The translations under genes and the position numbers were made by a program. From Alkaliphilus hydrothermalis (GTDB lineage: Bacteria > Bacillota > Clostridia > Peptostreptococcales > Natronincolaceae), in the NCBI RefSeq assembly GCF_016908555.1, contig NZ_JAFBEE010000009.1:54098-118097 (forward strand): 64,000 nucleotides of DNA. The letters run 5' to 3'. Under the pieces are notes generated by a model. The model saw nothing but the letters and a program-made list of their open reading frames with translations, ran no database searches and was not told the DNA's origin. Below are positions 15,200 to 24,211 of the stretch, in pieces (within the stretch, counting starts at the first letter, position 1; the number at the start of each line of letters is the position of its first letter).

Positions 15200-16059
15200 G
15201 GATTTTTGATCTGTTGAAGGAAGCAAGAGAAAAATTTAATTCAGTTGGCTTAGATACACCTCAGTTAGATGCTGAGGTGATTCTATGCCATTTACTAAAG
15301 GTGGAAAGAATACATCTGCACATGTATCCCGGGAAGGAAATTTCCTGGGAAATATGTCGGAAATTCAGAGAAGCGGTTGAGAAAAGGGCTAAATTTATGC
15401 CAGTCCAATATATCATCAATCAACAGGAATTTATGGGAATGAACTTTTTTATTGAGGAAGGGGTACTGATTCCACGGGGAGACACAGAAATTTTAGTGGA
15501 GGAAGTCCTTTCCCTATACAAGAAATACTATCCTACTCAACAAATAAAAGTAGTGGATATCGGCACAGGCAGTGGAGCCATCACCATCAGTTTGGCAAAG
15601 TTCATCGAAAGGATAGAAGTTATATCCATTGATATATCACCTAAAGCCCTAGAGGTGGCAAGACGAAATGCTGAAGGCTTAGGGGTAGTAGACAAAATAC
15701 AATTTGTACAAGGAAGTATACTGGAGCCCTTGAGGGATAATGGACATGACAATGGCCTACAAATGATTATTTCAAATCCTCCCTATATACCTAGGGCTGT
15801 GGTGGAGGGTCTACAGCCCCAAGTAAAAGACTATGAACCCCACCTTGCTTTAGTGGGGGGAGAGGATGGACTAGATTTTTATCGGGAGATTATTGTAAAT
15901 GCCCCTCTGTATTTAGAAGATGATGGATGGTTAGTCTTTGAGATTGGTTATGACCAAGGAGAATCGGTTTCCTGCTTGATGGAGGCTAGAGGGTTTAAAG
16001 AAGTTAAGGTAATAAAAGATTTAGCAGGTTTAGATCGAGTGGTATTAGGCAAAAAATAG
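15193..16059 (+). CDS. prmC: Peptide chain release factor N5-glutamine methyltransferase
   Basis: A 288-residue SAM-dependent methyltransferase that modifies the glutamine of the GGQ motif in release factors. An N-terminal helical domain (about 1-85) precedes the catalytic domain, with DIGTGSGAI for SAM binding and SNPPYIP for the substrate glutamine. TTG at 15193 is the start, with GGAGG just before it inside yqhQ; the genes overlap by seven bases. Its substrate, RF1, is encoded next door. Confidence 0.95.
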   Translation: MVRIFDLLKEAREKFNSVGLDTPQLDAEVILCHLLKVERIHLHMYPGKEISWEICRKFREAVEKRAKFMPVQYIINQQEFMGMNFFIEEGVLIPRGDTEILVEEVLSLYKKYYPTQQIKVVDIGTGSGAITISLAKFIERIEVISIDISPKALEVARRNAEGLGVVDKIQFVQGSILEPLRDNGHDNGLQMIISNPPYIPRAVVEGLQPQVKDYEPHLALVGGEDGLDFYREIIVNAPLYLEDDGWLVFEIGYDQGESVSCLMEARGFKEVKVIKDLAGLDRVVLGKK

Positions 16060-16103
16060 TGATATAAGATTTTCAAAGCATAGTCACAAATGCTAAAGTA
16101 TGG

Positions 16104-16109
16104 TATAAT
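16104..16109 (+). promoter_or_regulatory. Extended -10 promoter element of prfA
   Basis: TGGTATAAT (TG-N-TATAAT) about 40 bases upstream of prfA. The -35 region is weak (TAGTCA), so the extended -10 probably matters. Confidence 0.5.
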
Positions 16110-16150
16110 ATTTAAATGTGTAAAATAAAATGCGGTAGAGGTGAATTACA

Positions 16151-17224
16151 ATGCTAGATAAACTAGCTTTTTTAGAAGACAAATATATTGATTTAAGCAA
16201 AAAAATCAGTGACCCTGATGTAATCAGCAACCAACCGGTTTGGACAAAGCTGGTAAAGGAACACGCTGAATTAGAACCTATTGTTGAGAAATATAAGGCC
16301 TTCAAGCAATCAGAGGAATCGTTGGCAGAGGCAAAGGAGATTCTTTACGATAAGAGTGCAGATGAAGAATTAAGAGAAATGGCAAAAATGGAAATCGGTG
16401 AAATGGAAGAAAAGATTGGAGAATATCGTGAAGAGTTAAGGATTCTTTTATTACCTAAAGATCCCAATGACGATAAAAACGTTATTGTTGAAATTCGTGC
16501 AGGGGCTGGTGGAGATGAAGCGGGTCTGTTTGCTGCTGTGCTTTTCAGAATGTACACGCGATATGCTGAAGACCGTGGCTGGAAAGTAGAAATGATGAGC
16601 GTCAATGAAACTGGTGTGGGAGGATATAAGGAAGTCGTCTTTATGATTCGTGGTAAAGGTGCTTACTCTAAGCTAAAGTTTGAAAGTGGTGTTCATAGAG
16701 TCCAAAGAATTCCAACTACAGAATCAGGTGGAAGAATTCATACATCTACTGCCACTGTAGCAGTATTACCAGAGGTTGATGACGTAGATTTCCAACTAAA
16801 TATGAATGACGTAAGGGTAGACGTTTTCCGTTCATCTGGTGCAGGTGGACAGAGCGTTAACACCACCGACTCTGCTGTTCGGGTTACCCATGTTCCAACA
16901 GGTTTGGTGGTATCTTGTCAGGATGAAAAGTCTCAGCTTTCCAATAAGGAAAAGGCACTGACAATCCTAAAGGCTCGTTTACTTGATCAAGCAATTCAAG
17001 AGCAAAATGCAGAGGTTGCTGAAAACAGAAAGAGCCAAATCGGTACAGGAGATAGAAGTGAGCGGATCAGAACCTACAACTATCCTCAAGGAAGGGTTAC
17101 TGACCATAGAATTAATGTAACGATCTATAAACTTGACTCCTTCCTAGAAGGAGATATTGAAGAAATGATTCAAGCTCTGATTACTTCTGACCAAGCTGAT
17201 AAACTGAAAGAAATGCAACAATAA
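16151..17224 (+). CDS. prfA: Peptide chain release factor 1
   Basis: A 357-residue RF1 that terminates translation at UAA and UAG. The catalytic motif GAGGQ has its glutamine at residue 234, and the sequence around it (SSGAGGQSVNTTDSAVRVTH) is canonical. The N-terminal coiled helices and the C-terminal DRSERIRTYNYPQGRVTDHR block are intact. The glutamine is the target of PrmC. RF1 does not read UGA, which is relevant to the UGA-Sec gene at 11.5 kb. A strong terminator follows and ends the backbone block before the toxin island. Confidence 0.97.
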   Translation: MLDKLAFLEDKYIDLSKKISDPDVISNQPVWTKLVKEHAELEPIVEKYKAFKQSEESLAEAKEILYDKSADEELREMAKMEIGEMEEKIGEYREELRILLLPKDPNDDKNVIVEIRAGAGGDEAGLFAAVLFRMYTRYAEDRGWKVEMMSVNETGVGGYKEVVFMIRGKGAYSKLKFESGVHRVQRIPTTESGGRIHTSTATVAVLPEVDDVDFQLNMNDVRVDVFRSSGAGGQSVNTTDSAVRVTHVPTGLVVSCQDEKSQLSNKEKALTILKARLLDQAIQEQNAEVAENRKSQIGTGDRSERIRTYNYPQGRVTDHRINVTIYKLDSFLEGDIEEMIQALITSDQADKLKEMQQ

Positions 17225-17251
17225 CATAAGATAATAAGAATTATGATTTTG

Positions 17252-17296
17252 ACACCTTCTATGATAGTGGATGCTATTGTAGGAGGTGTTTTTTTA
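17252..17296 (+). terminator. Terminator after prfA
   Basis: ACACCT-CTA-ATAG ... CTAT-TAG-AGGTGT nested stem followed by seven T residues. Confidence 0.9.
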
Positions 17297-17307
17297 TAAC
17301 GAATAGG

Positions 17308-17345
17308 AAAGTTCTACATTTAATTAATATAAAAGAGAACTTTTT
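17308..17345. terminator. Second hairpin with T tract after prfA
   Basis: AAAGTTCT and AGAACTTT around an AT-rich loop, then TTT. It lies in the 437-base gap 17225-17661 at the entry to the toxin island; I see no gene in the rest of that gap. Confidence 0.55.
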
Positions 17346-17661
17346 CGTAAATGAGTTTCAACATAAGTCATCAATAAATCCTCCGAAGGAAGACTTTGTT
17401 CTAATCAACAAACGCAATAAAAATTTAGCAACTTTGGAAATGTCATATTGTGTCGAAGGATAATAAAAGGAATATAATGAACAGTGTCGAATTGTACACT
17501 CTAAGTTAACTTTAAGCTTTTTGGTGCGTGATCAAATCATACAAAAAATAAAGCCATAAGGGGAAAATCATACAGAGCCAGCTATTATGATGTGGTGATA
17601 TTTTAATCGAGTAATATGAAAAAAATTGCAATATAACGAGTAAAATCAGACTGGTGTTGGA

Positions 17662-18045
17662 ATGTTAGTTGACAATAGAGTTGCAAGTCAGACAAAAATT
17701 GCTACAAAAGTTGGTGGAAAGGTGTTTGCTGTAGGTGCAGTAGTTACTTCGACTGGCATGGGAGTATATGATAATATCCAAAATGGAACGGATACACAGA
17801 GGATAGTAACTGATGCAGTAGTTGATGCAACGTTTAGTGCAGGTAGTGTTGCTGCAGGTGCGGCCATTGGCTCAGTCATTCCTGTTGCTGGTACAGCAGT
17901 AGGTGCAGTTGTTGGAGGTGTAGCGGTCGTTGGAGGTTCTGTCCTAGCATCGGGAACCTTTGATACAGTAATGGAAAAACCTAAAGCACAAGTTAAAGAA
18001 TGGGTGGATGTTGCAGCGGATTTCTATATGAGCTCATTTAAGTAG
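17662..18045 (+). CDS. Orphan toxin module with glycine-zipper segment
   Basis: A 127-residue ORF without a convincing ribosome site at ATG 17662, so probably the 3' piece of a longer toxin gene. The sequence after VGGKVFAVGAVV is Gly/Ala-rich, with AAGAAIGSVIPVAGTAVGAV, a glycine-zipper pattern seen in C-terminal parts of LXG-type secreted toxins, including TelE-like pore formers. No LXG domain is present. It is followed 11 bases later by a multi-pass membrane protein, the usual layout for a membrane-acting toxin and its immunity protein. Family assignment is inference. Confidence 0.55.
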   Translation: MLVDNRVASQTKIATKVGGKVFAVGAVVTSTGMGVYDNIQNGTDTQRIVTDAVVDATFSAGSVAAGAAIGSVIPVAGTAVGAVVGGVAVVGGSVLASGTFDTVMEKPKAQVKEWVDVAADFYMSSFK

Positions 18046-18056
18046 GAGGAAGATAA

Positions 18057-18626
18057 ATGCTATTTAGAGTAACAAGAAAGATTGACAATATAGATTTTGT
18101 CATTAAGAATAACGTAGTGCTAATGATATTTATAATGGCTGCAAGTTTACTGAACTTTGGTTTGAGTATTTTCAATATCGTTTTTGTTGGACTTTCAAGC
18201 AGTGTAATTATTGCATATAGGTTCCAGTGGAAGAAAATGAATGACTCAAGACAACGAATGTTGGTTGGTATAAGTTACATGGTCAACTCTATTTCAATGT
18301 TTGTCATAGGTTTTGTTTTGGCTGAAGTTCCTTTCATCTTGTTATCAGTATCTTTTATTTCGTTTTACGTAATTGAAATATTTTTAATAATTTACTCTGT
18401 GTTAAAGCAGTCTGGTGAGAAAGACGATGAAAATAATAATCAGTTAAAGTATTCTACTGCGGCATTAATAACTGCATCATCACTAGGTGTTGTTATTTCG
18501 ACATATATACGAAGAGCATTATCATATGATATTAGAATAACGACTGCTGCATTTGTATTTATCGGAATGTCATATATTTTTGCATTAGGAGCTAGGTATA
18601 TTGTGCTTGAGTTAAAAAAAAGCTGA
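18057..18626 (+). CDS. Multi-pass membrane protein, probable immunity partner
   Basis: 189 residues with six hydrophobic segments, starting at ATG 18057 with AGGAGGA upstream. I do not recognise a named family. It lies directly behind the glycine-zipper toxin module and in the same direction, and a membrane immunity protein is expected for a pore-forming toxin. A GC-containing inverted repeat follows at 18669-18704. Confidence 0.55.
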   Translation: MLFRVTRKIDNIDFVIKNNVVLMIFIMAASLLNFGLSIFNIVFVGLSSSVIIAYRFQWKKMNDSRQRMLVGISYMVNSISMFVIGFVLAEVPFILLSVSFISFYVIEIFLIIYSVLKQSGEKDDENNNQLKYSTAALITASSLGVVISTYIRRALSYDIRITTAAFVFIGMSYIFALGARYIVLELKKS

Positions 18627-18668
18627 CAACATAAAAAGGAGTAATCTCACCACATAATTCGACACACA

Positions 18669-18704
18669 ACCCATGGTTTCGACAATCCCAGTCAGACCAT
18701 GGGT
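18669..18704. terminator. Inverted repeat, probable terminator
   Basis: ACCCATGGT and ACCATGGGT form a nine-base-pair stem followed by TTCTCTTTG. It could end the toxin-immunity unit or belong to the IS66 remnant that follows. Confidence 0.55.
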
Positions 18705-18837
18705 TTCTCTTTGTCCATCAATAAAAATCTCACGGGAGAAATAACATTCTGCAGTCACTTCAAGCGTATCCGTCAAATACATCCCACATATGAAGAAAAT
18801 TCTATCTATGAGATAATTCTCGTAGATAGGTCTTTTG

Positions 18838-19023
18838 CTATTTCTTAGATTTAAAGGGGGTTCTACATTCTTCCGGCAAGGTCTCTGACCAAGTGAGAAG
18901 ATGATCCAGTGCACCAGGGCTAGTAAGTTTCGTGTTTGGGAGCTCTTCAAATAGATACTTTAGATAGTAAAAGGGATTTAACCCATTCAATCTAGATGTC
19001 TCTATAAATCCCCCATGGGACAA
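18838..19023 (-). pseudogene. IS66 transposase (TnpC) C-terminal remnant
   Basis: The reverse strand encodes about 60 residues matching the C-terminal end of IS66 TnpC proteins: IETSRLNGLNPFYYLKYLFE, then ELPN, then LTWSETLPEECR. The catalytic DDE part is absent. The remnant ends about 45 bases before homology with the second Rhs gene begins at 19068, suggesting that the IS66 insertion and later deletion removed the front of the first Rhs gene. Confidence 0.8.
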
Positions 19024-19086
19024 GGGTTAGTGTCATGATGTATAGCATAATGAAAAACATCCCAAATCGTTACAGCAGTTACCACC

Positions 19087-20769
19087 ATGGGTAAGACCAC
19101 CAACTATACTTATGATGTGTTGGGAAGATTGGATACTGTAAGTGAAGGTAGTAGCCTATTAGCCACCTACACCTACAATGTTGACAATACCATCGCCACA
19201 ATAAACTACAACACAGGAATTAACATTACTTATGGTTACGACCGAGATAAAAACATAACTTCAATACTTCAAAAGGATCCTCAGGGGGGAGTCATCAACA
19301 ACCTAACCTATACCTATGACCTACGAGGCAATCAGTTAAGTAAAGATGAGAATAACGAAACAACCATCTATACCTACGATAAGGTAAATAGGCTAAAAAC
19401 TGTAGAGTATCCAACAGCAGCAGTAGAATCCTTTACCTATGACAACGCAGGAAATAGAACTCAAAAACAACTGGGACAAGATACTACCACCTATGAATAT
19501 GATTCCAGAAACAGATTAACAAAGTCCATGGCCAATGATATAATAACCACATATGACTATGACAACAATGGAAATCTATTGACGGAAACAACAGGAACAG
19601 AAATTACCTCCTACACCTACGATGGCTTCAACAGAACATTAGGAGTTGAAAAACCAAATGGTTCCTACCAATACAACCACTACGATGCAATGGGACTAAG
19701 GGTTGGCATGACAGAGAATGGAGTTCGCCATGAATTTATCTTCTCAGGAGGAAACGTTGTAGGAGAAATCAACAGCAATACAGAGGCATTTACGAAGTAT
19801 GTAAGGGGTTACGGCTTAGTAGCAATGGAAGACCCGAAAGGCAACACCAACTACTACCTTAACAACGAACATGGAGACGTCATCAACCTAGTAAAGGGTA
19901 CAGGAGAAATCCTAAACGACTATCAATATGATGCCTTTGGTAACACCACAAGCTATACTGAAAAAGTTGCTAACCGTTTTAGATATGCAGGAGAGCAATT
20001 TGATAACATCACAGGTCAATATTACCTAAGGGCTAGATACTACGACCCAGAGATAGGACGCTTCACTCAAGAAGATACCTACAGAGGTGATGGATTAAAT
20101 CTTTATGCTTATGTAAGTAATAATCCGGTAAGGTATGTGGATCCTAGTGGGAATGAGAAAGCTCCTAAAAGTAGTAGTAAAGGAAATTTTGCTTTACCCG
20201 TGTTGGGTAGTAATGGAGAACCACTGCAATTAGCTTATAACGGTAACTTAAATAGTAGCATTACTACTGTGGCAAGTGTTTCTGGTGTTGCCACTGCTTC
20301 TACTCCAGCTATCACAATACCAATTACGCAGTATGGTCCTACCATACTGGACACATTGGGAAGAGTCATATATCAGATTGGACCTGCATTAAATGAAGCT
20401 GGTCAAATCATAGCACAACATGGGGCGCAAATAATGGAAGGTATAAAGAATATGTTTTCGGAAACATCAGATGATGAATCTAATTCTGATCGAGGTACAA
20501 AGACTGTAGATGATGTATTGAAAGATGCTACGCCTGGCAGAAATACAAAAGGTAAGGCAAAACAATTCGAAAAGTCTGGGGATTACGATGATGCCCTGAA
20601 TGATTTTAATGATTTGGGTCCAATAGATGTAAAAGATATACCAGGTGGAAAAGTTGGAAAATTACCAGACGGTCGAACTATAAATGTTAGGAATAAAAGT
20701 TCGGATGGTAGACCAACATTAGAAATTTATGATGGAAAGAGTAGCATTAAAATTAGGTATGGAAATTGA
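19087..20769 (+). CDS. Rhs/YD-repeat polymorphic toxin, 5'-truncated, with small C-terminal toxin tip
   Basis: 560 residues beginning inside the YD-repeat shell; no ribosome site is present and the front is lost. Many YxYDxxGN-type repeats lead to the Rhs core end ARYYDPEIGRFTQED and NLYAYVSNNPVRYVDPSG at about 20150. The tip of about 205 residues has a low-complexity link and a hydrophobic stretch, and ends with PDGRTINVRNKSSDGRP and IKIRYGN, resembling small ribonuclease-like toxin domains of CDI/Rhs proteins (BECR/Ntox-type); this is tentative. From 19068 to about 20137 it is collinear without indels and nearly identical to 25024-26093. A candidate immunity gene follows at 20786. Confidence 0.85.
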   Translation: MGKTTNYTYDVLGRLDTVSEGSSLLATYTYNVDNTIATINYNTGINITYGYDRDKNITSILQKDPQGGVINNLTYTYDLRGNQLSKDENNETTIYTYDKVNRLKTVEYPTAAVESFTYDNAGNRTQKQLGQDTTTYEYDSRNRLTKSMANDIITTYDYDNNGNLLTETTGTEITSYTYDGFNRTLGVEKPNGSYQYNHYDAMGLRVGMTENGVRHEFIFSGGNVVGEINSNTEAFTKYVRGYGLVAMEDPKGNTNYYLNNEHGDVINLVKGTGEILNDYQYDAFGNTTSYTEKVANRFRYAGEQFDNITGQYYLRARYYDPEIGRFTQEDTYRGDGLNLYAYVSNNPVRYVDPSGNEKAPKSSSKGNFALPVLGSNGEPLQLAYNGNLNSSITTVASVSGVATASTPAITIPITQYGPTILDTLGRVIYQIGPALNEAGQIIAQHGAQIMEGIKNMFSETSDDESNSDRGTKTVDDVLKDATPGRNTKGKAKQFEKSGDYDDALNDFNDLGPIDVKDIPGGKVGKLPDGRTINVRNKSSDGRPTLEIYDGKSSIKIRYGN

Positions 20770-20785
20770 TAGGGAGATGAAGCTA

Positions 20786-21190
20786 ATGTCAGAGCAGTGG
20801 GTCGAGTGGAAACCAGTCGATGGATTGTCACAAAAATATTATATAGAGTCCATTTCAGATGTTCTTGATGGATTTAGGATTGTTCTTTCTGATGCAGATA
20901 AGGAAGAAAACAAGGTTAATGTGATATTTGAAAATTCAGTTCATGCTTACAGAAGTACTGATGAAAGTTTCAGACAAAGTACTATAAATATTTTAGATGA
21001 AGCCTACGGAACTCAGTTTTATTCTGAATGGACATTTTTTAAAGTTGTTAATTCAGAGTATATGAAATGGTTATCAGTTCAATCATATAATATCATTGAT
21101 TCAGAATCATTAATTCATTTTTCGTTCTTTGCTGTGGACTCAATAGTCGATGTTATTGCTGCATATGAACCTAAAGTTGAATTATTGTAA
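20786..21190 (+). CDS. Candidate immunity protein for the first Rhs toxin
   Basis: 134 residues, soluble, rich in acidic and aromatic residues. ATG 20786 is chosen because AGGGAG lies at proper distance; the frame is open further upstream, inside the Rhs tip. I do not recognise the family. It sits 16 bases after the Rhs stop, which is the standard immunity position. Confidence 0.55.
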   Translation: MSEQWVEWKPVDGLSQKYYIESISDVLDGFRIVLSDADKEENKVNVIFENSVHAYRSTDESFRQSTINILDEAYGTQFYSEWTFFKVVNSEYMKWLSVQSYNIIDSESLIHFSFFAVDSIVDVIAAYEPKVELL

Positions 21191-21315
21191 TGAAGTGGGA
21201 TTGATGAATTTAAAACCTCATGCATGGTTGTTGAAGTACGATATTAAAGTTGTCTTTTAAATACAGCAGTTTCATTTAATGTATGGGAATAGTAGAAGTG
21301 TATATACTATTTTTT

Positions 21316-21365
21316 GCCACCCTTGGTATTTGGAAGTTTTTATCCGGGGTGGCTATTATTTTTTG
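21316..21365 (+). terminator. Terminator after the Rhs1 immunity gene
   Basis: GCCACCC and GGGTGGC seven-base-pair stem with a long loop, followed by TATTATTTTTT. Confidence 0.8.
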
Positions 21366-21431
21366 TTAAAAGTATTCATTAAATATTATCAAGTATCTGA
21401 TTTTATATTATGCTTTTTAAAAGTAAAGAAT

Positions 21432-21600
21432 AGTGCCTACAATATTGACAACACCATCTCCACAGTAAATTACAAGACAGGAATTAACATCACCTATGTT
21501 TAATATACTAAAAACTGTAGAGTATCCAACAGATGCAGTAGAAAGCTTTACCTATGAAAATCCAGGAAATAGAACACAAAAACAACTAGGAGAAGAGTAG
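21432..21600 (+). pseudogene. Rhs core fragment with internal deletion
   Basis: The DNA matches two separated parts of the Rhs core. First comes YNIDNTISTVNYKTGINITY, then, after a jump over about 30 codons, LKTVEYPTDAVESFTYENPG and NRTQKQLG. Stops interrupt the frame. It is a decayed core piece, probably the trace of an earlier toxin-tip exchange. Confidence 0.8.
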
Positions 21601-21721
21601 CATTGGTTTAAAAATTAATTTTAAAATGGGTAGATGAAAACAAACTGCTATATTTTAGGTGAATTATGGATATGTATAAAAAACTAAACAATATTATATA
21701 GAGAGAATGGAGGATGAAAAG

Positions 21722-21946
21722 GTGGAAATAAAAAGAACTTTGTATAGTAAGATATTAGATATGACGATAATCGCTTCATTGCTCGTAATGTGGAGTATCA
21801 TAATGTCAACCCATTTTATCAAATCCCTTGTGATAACAATATGGATTAGTAGTATAGGAGCAATTCTAATAATGGAAAAGTTTTACTTTTTAGTATATCC
21901 CTTAAAGTTAAGAAAGAAGATGAAAGAATATTTATTTACAAACTAA
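21722..21946 (+). CDS. Small two-helix membrane protein, possible orphan immunity protein
   Basis: 74 residues from GTG 21722, with GGAGG eight bases upstream; ATG 21707 is an alternative with a weaker site. Two hydrophobic helices are followed by a basic tail (LRKKMKEYLF). No family recognised. It lies just downstream of a decayed Rhs fragment, a common place for orphan immunity genes. Confidence 0.45.
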   Translation: MEIKRTLYSKILDMTIIASLLVMWSIIMSTHFIKSLVITIWISSIGAILIMEKFYFLVYPLKLRKKMKEYLFTN

Positions 21947-22440
21947 TCAGTAAAAAAGAGATTTTATTAAAAGATATCAGATTATCGCAAATTGGTACAA
22001 AAAGGGGTACTTTTAAACTAATGCATATATATTAAAAATATTAAATAATAGAAAATTATTACTAAATAAGCATAGGTATAAAAATTTTCATAAATTTATA
22101 AATAGATTACTCAAGGAAAGTTAGAATTTTGCTTTCTAGTTATATGTATAGCAAGATGATAGGCAGATTTTTAAAGCTCCTTATTGTAGTTATGAAACTT
22201 TAAATAGGGGGCTTTTTTAAGTCCCTCCTTGTATAATATAGTTAGAACATTTGATAGAAAGCTAATCTTATTCTCTACCGAACATTCTTTTAAAACTTCC
22301 AATTAAAATTCATACTTCTTCATAAATCTTCTTATTGTTAATATCTCTTCTACCTATCTTTTTCTATCTTAGTTCTTTAATTCTAATCACCTAATAAAGG
22401 AAGGTGACTCAACTGGTTAATCTATAATATAATATCTCCT
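21947..22440. other. Gap between toxin island genes and the IS110 element
   Basis: AT-rich sequence with no supported gene. It contains the terminator at 22173 and then unassigned sequence leading to the left end of the IS110 element. Confidence 0.5.
22173..22217 (+). terminator. Terminator-like hairpin
   Basis: AAAGCTCC and GGGGGCTTT arms around an AT-rich loop, followed by TTT. Downstream of the small membrane protein. Confidence 0.65.
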
Positions 22441-22445
22441 GAATA

Positions 22446-22640
22446 GGGGATAGGCGTATCCCTCCTGGGTGGTTTTTAAAAAAAACCGATACCCGTAAAA
22501 AAGCGTGCCATTCCAACAGTGAGATTCTATGATTTAGCTGGTTGGGTTTCCTTTTTAGGAATTACCCTAGTCACCAACAAGGATGTTTGACTTGCTGAAA
22601 ATAATGGATACTCTATTTACTCCAGTTAATGAAAGGAGAT
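22446..22640 (+). ncRNA. Candidate IS110 bridge RNA region
   Basis: The non-coding left end contains GGGATA-GGCG-TATCCC (22447-22462) and GGGT-GGTTTTT-AAA-AAAAACC-ACCC (22467-22493) hairpins, followed by about 150 bases without an ORF up to the transposase. In IS110-group elements this segment encodes the bridge RNA that pairs with target and donor DNA. The position and structures fit; the guide loops were not identified. Confidence 0.45.
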
Positions 22641-22644
22641 TATT

Positions 22645-23949
22645 ATGTCAAATTATTATAATGTTCCAGTTGTCGGTATAGATGTTTCTGCTGATTTTTC
22701 AATGGTTGCAATTTTAGCCCCTAACGGGGATATTTACCGTAAGCCATTCAAAATCAACCATGATGCCAGTAGCTTCAACTACTTATTAGAGCAAATAAAA
22801 AAAGTAGAAGAAGAGTTTGCCACGAAAATTGCACTTTTCATGGAGGCGACTGGTATTTATCACCTTACTCTTTTCTACTTTCTTCAAGATAACGAAGTAA
22901 ACAGTTTCGTTATCAATCCTCTTGTTACTAATTGTACCAAGAATAAGAACATAAGAAAAGTAAAAAATGATAAAACAGACGCAATTTCTATTGCTAAGCT
23001 TGGTAAATATGAAAATATCAAGGCATCAAGTTGGCTTGATACCAGTGTATATACCTTAAGAAACCTTTGGCTAGAATACTATGACCTCGTTGATTCTAGA
23101 GCTAACCTTAAGAAGAAATTATCAAGTGATCTTCGATTAACTTTCCCTGGTTATCAAGACGGTTTTTCAGATATCACAGGCAACACATCTTTAGCTATAT
23201 TAGAAGCATACTCAACACCAGAGACAATTGCTAAAGCTCCTAAAGATGAAGTAGTTAACCTTCTTAGTACTCACTCTAGAAAAGGGATTCTATGGGCTCA
23301 AAAGGTCTATATCAAACTAATGATGGCTACTGAAAATGCTCGAGCTATAGGGGTTAAGTACGTTGCTTTCTCAAGCAAAATCCAAAGATACTTAAATCTT
23401 CTTTCTGCCAATACTACTGAAATAGATACTTTACTGAATCAAATCAAAGATATCTTAACAAGTGAATCCTTATCAGAGGCATTTCGCCAAGGCGTAAAGC
23501 TGCTCACTACCCTATCGGGTGTTGGATTTATTACAGCGGTTACAATTGTCTGTGAGATAGGGGATATCACAAGATTTAAAAAATCTAAACAGCTAACAGC
23601 CTTCTTTGGTATTGATCCATCAGTTAATCAATCAGGTAAATTCAATAGTACACAGAATAAAATGTCTAAATGAGGTACTAGGATTGGCCGTAGAGCTCTA
23701 TATGCCGTAGCATTAGCATCAGTCCGTAAAACTCGTACTGGTATACCTATCAACCCAGTTCTGCTTAAATACTATCAAGAAAATTTAAAGGGTAAAAAGA
23801 AGAAAGTAGCACTAGTAGCAATCATGCACAAACTAATAAAATATATTTTTTCAATTTTGAAAAATGGACAACCTTATGAAGTTAGAGATCCTAAGTTACA
23901 TACCAAAATGTACTTAGAAAACAAAAATAGATTAGTTATTGCAGCATAG
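22645..23949 (+). pseudogene. IS110-family transposase interrupted by in-frame UGA
   Basis: 434 codons in one frame, with a UGA at codon 343 (23671-23673). The N-terminal DEDD nuclease-like domain shows GIDVS, MEATGIYH and NDKTDA. The C-terminal Transposase_20 domain has LSGVGFITAVT, AFFGIDPSVNQSG and, after the UGA, GTRIGRRALYAVALAS. Relatives usually have KRG at the interrupted place, so a CGA-to-TGA change explains it. The piece up to UGA lacks about 92 C-terminal residues. The ribosome site AAAGGAG precedes the ATG. Selenocysteine decoding is conceivable in this organism, but I see no convincing SECIS. Confidence 0.85.
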
Positions 23950-24109
23950 ACTATTTAGCCATTGTTCGTATTTTACAAAGGTGTTTTTGTTATGCAATTT
24001 TTTAAGTTCAGCATTTAAAAAACTTTTTCATTAAAAGCTATTGACTATTACTAGCTGGTCTACTATTATTATGACCCCTGGTTTCCATGTCCCTTTTGGT
24101 ATCCTGCTT

Positions 24110-24211
24110 AGTCTCATACGATAAATATAATCGACTCATCTCAGTAAAGGACAAGACAGGTAATATCTCAAGAGTATTCTATGATGAAGTAGGAATAGAA
24201 TCAAAGAAGTT
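24110..24211 (+). pseudogene. 5' continuation of Rhs2 in another frame
   Basis: SYDKYNRLISVKDKTGNISR and VFYDEVG are encoded in the frame one base off the main Rhs2 frame. Restoring one A near 24194 (GGAATAG to GGAAATAG) would continue as GNRIKEVMPENYD, so a single-base deletion has split the gene. Further upstream the Rhs gene is missing and the IS110 element lies there. Confidence 0.75.

Larger units (their letters stand above)
22440..24000 (+). mobile_element. IS110-family insertion sequence (ends approximate)
   Basis: One DEDD transposase gene with about 200 bases of structured non-coding DNA before it and a short tail after it. IS110 elements lack terminal inverted repeats, so exact borders cannot be set from one copy. 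Downstream, Rhs coding sequence resumes at about 24110. Confidence 0.75.

Noticed and set aside
18612..18950. Minus-strand open frame of 112 codons
   Set aside because: Not homologous to anything I recognise, and the IS66 remnant in another frame of the same strand explains part of this DNA.
21279..21503. Plus-strand open frame of 74 codons
   Set aside because: It runs across a terminator hairpin into the Rhs fossil; a chance frame.
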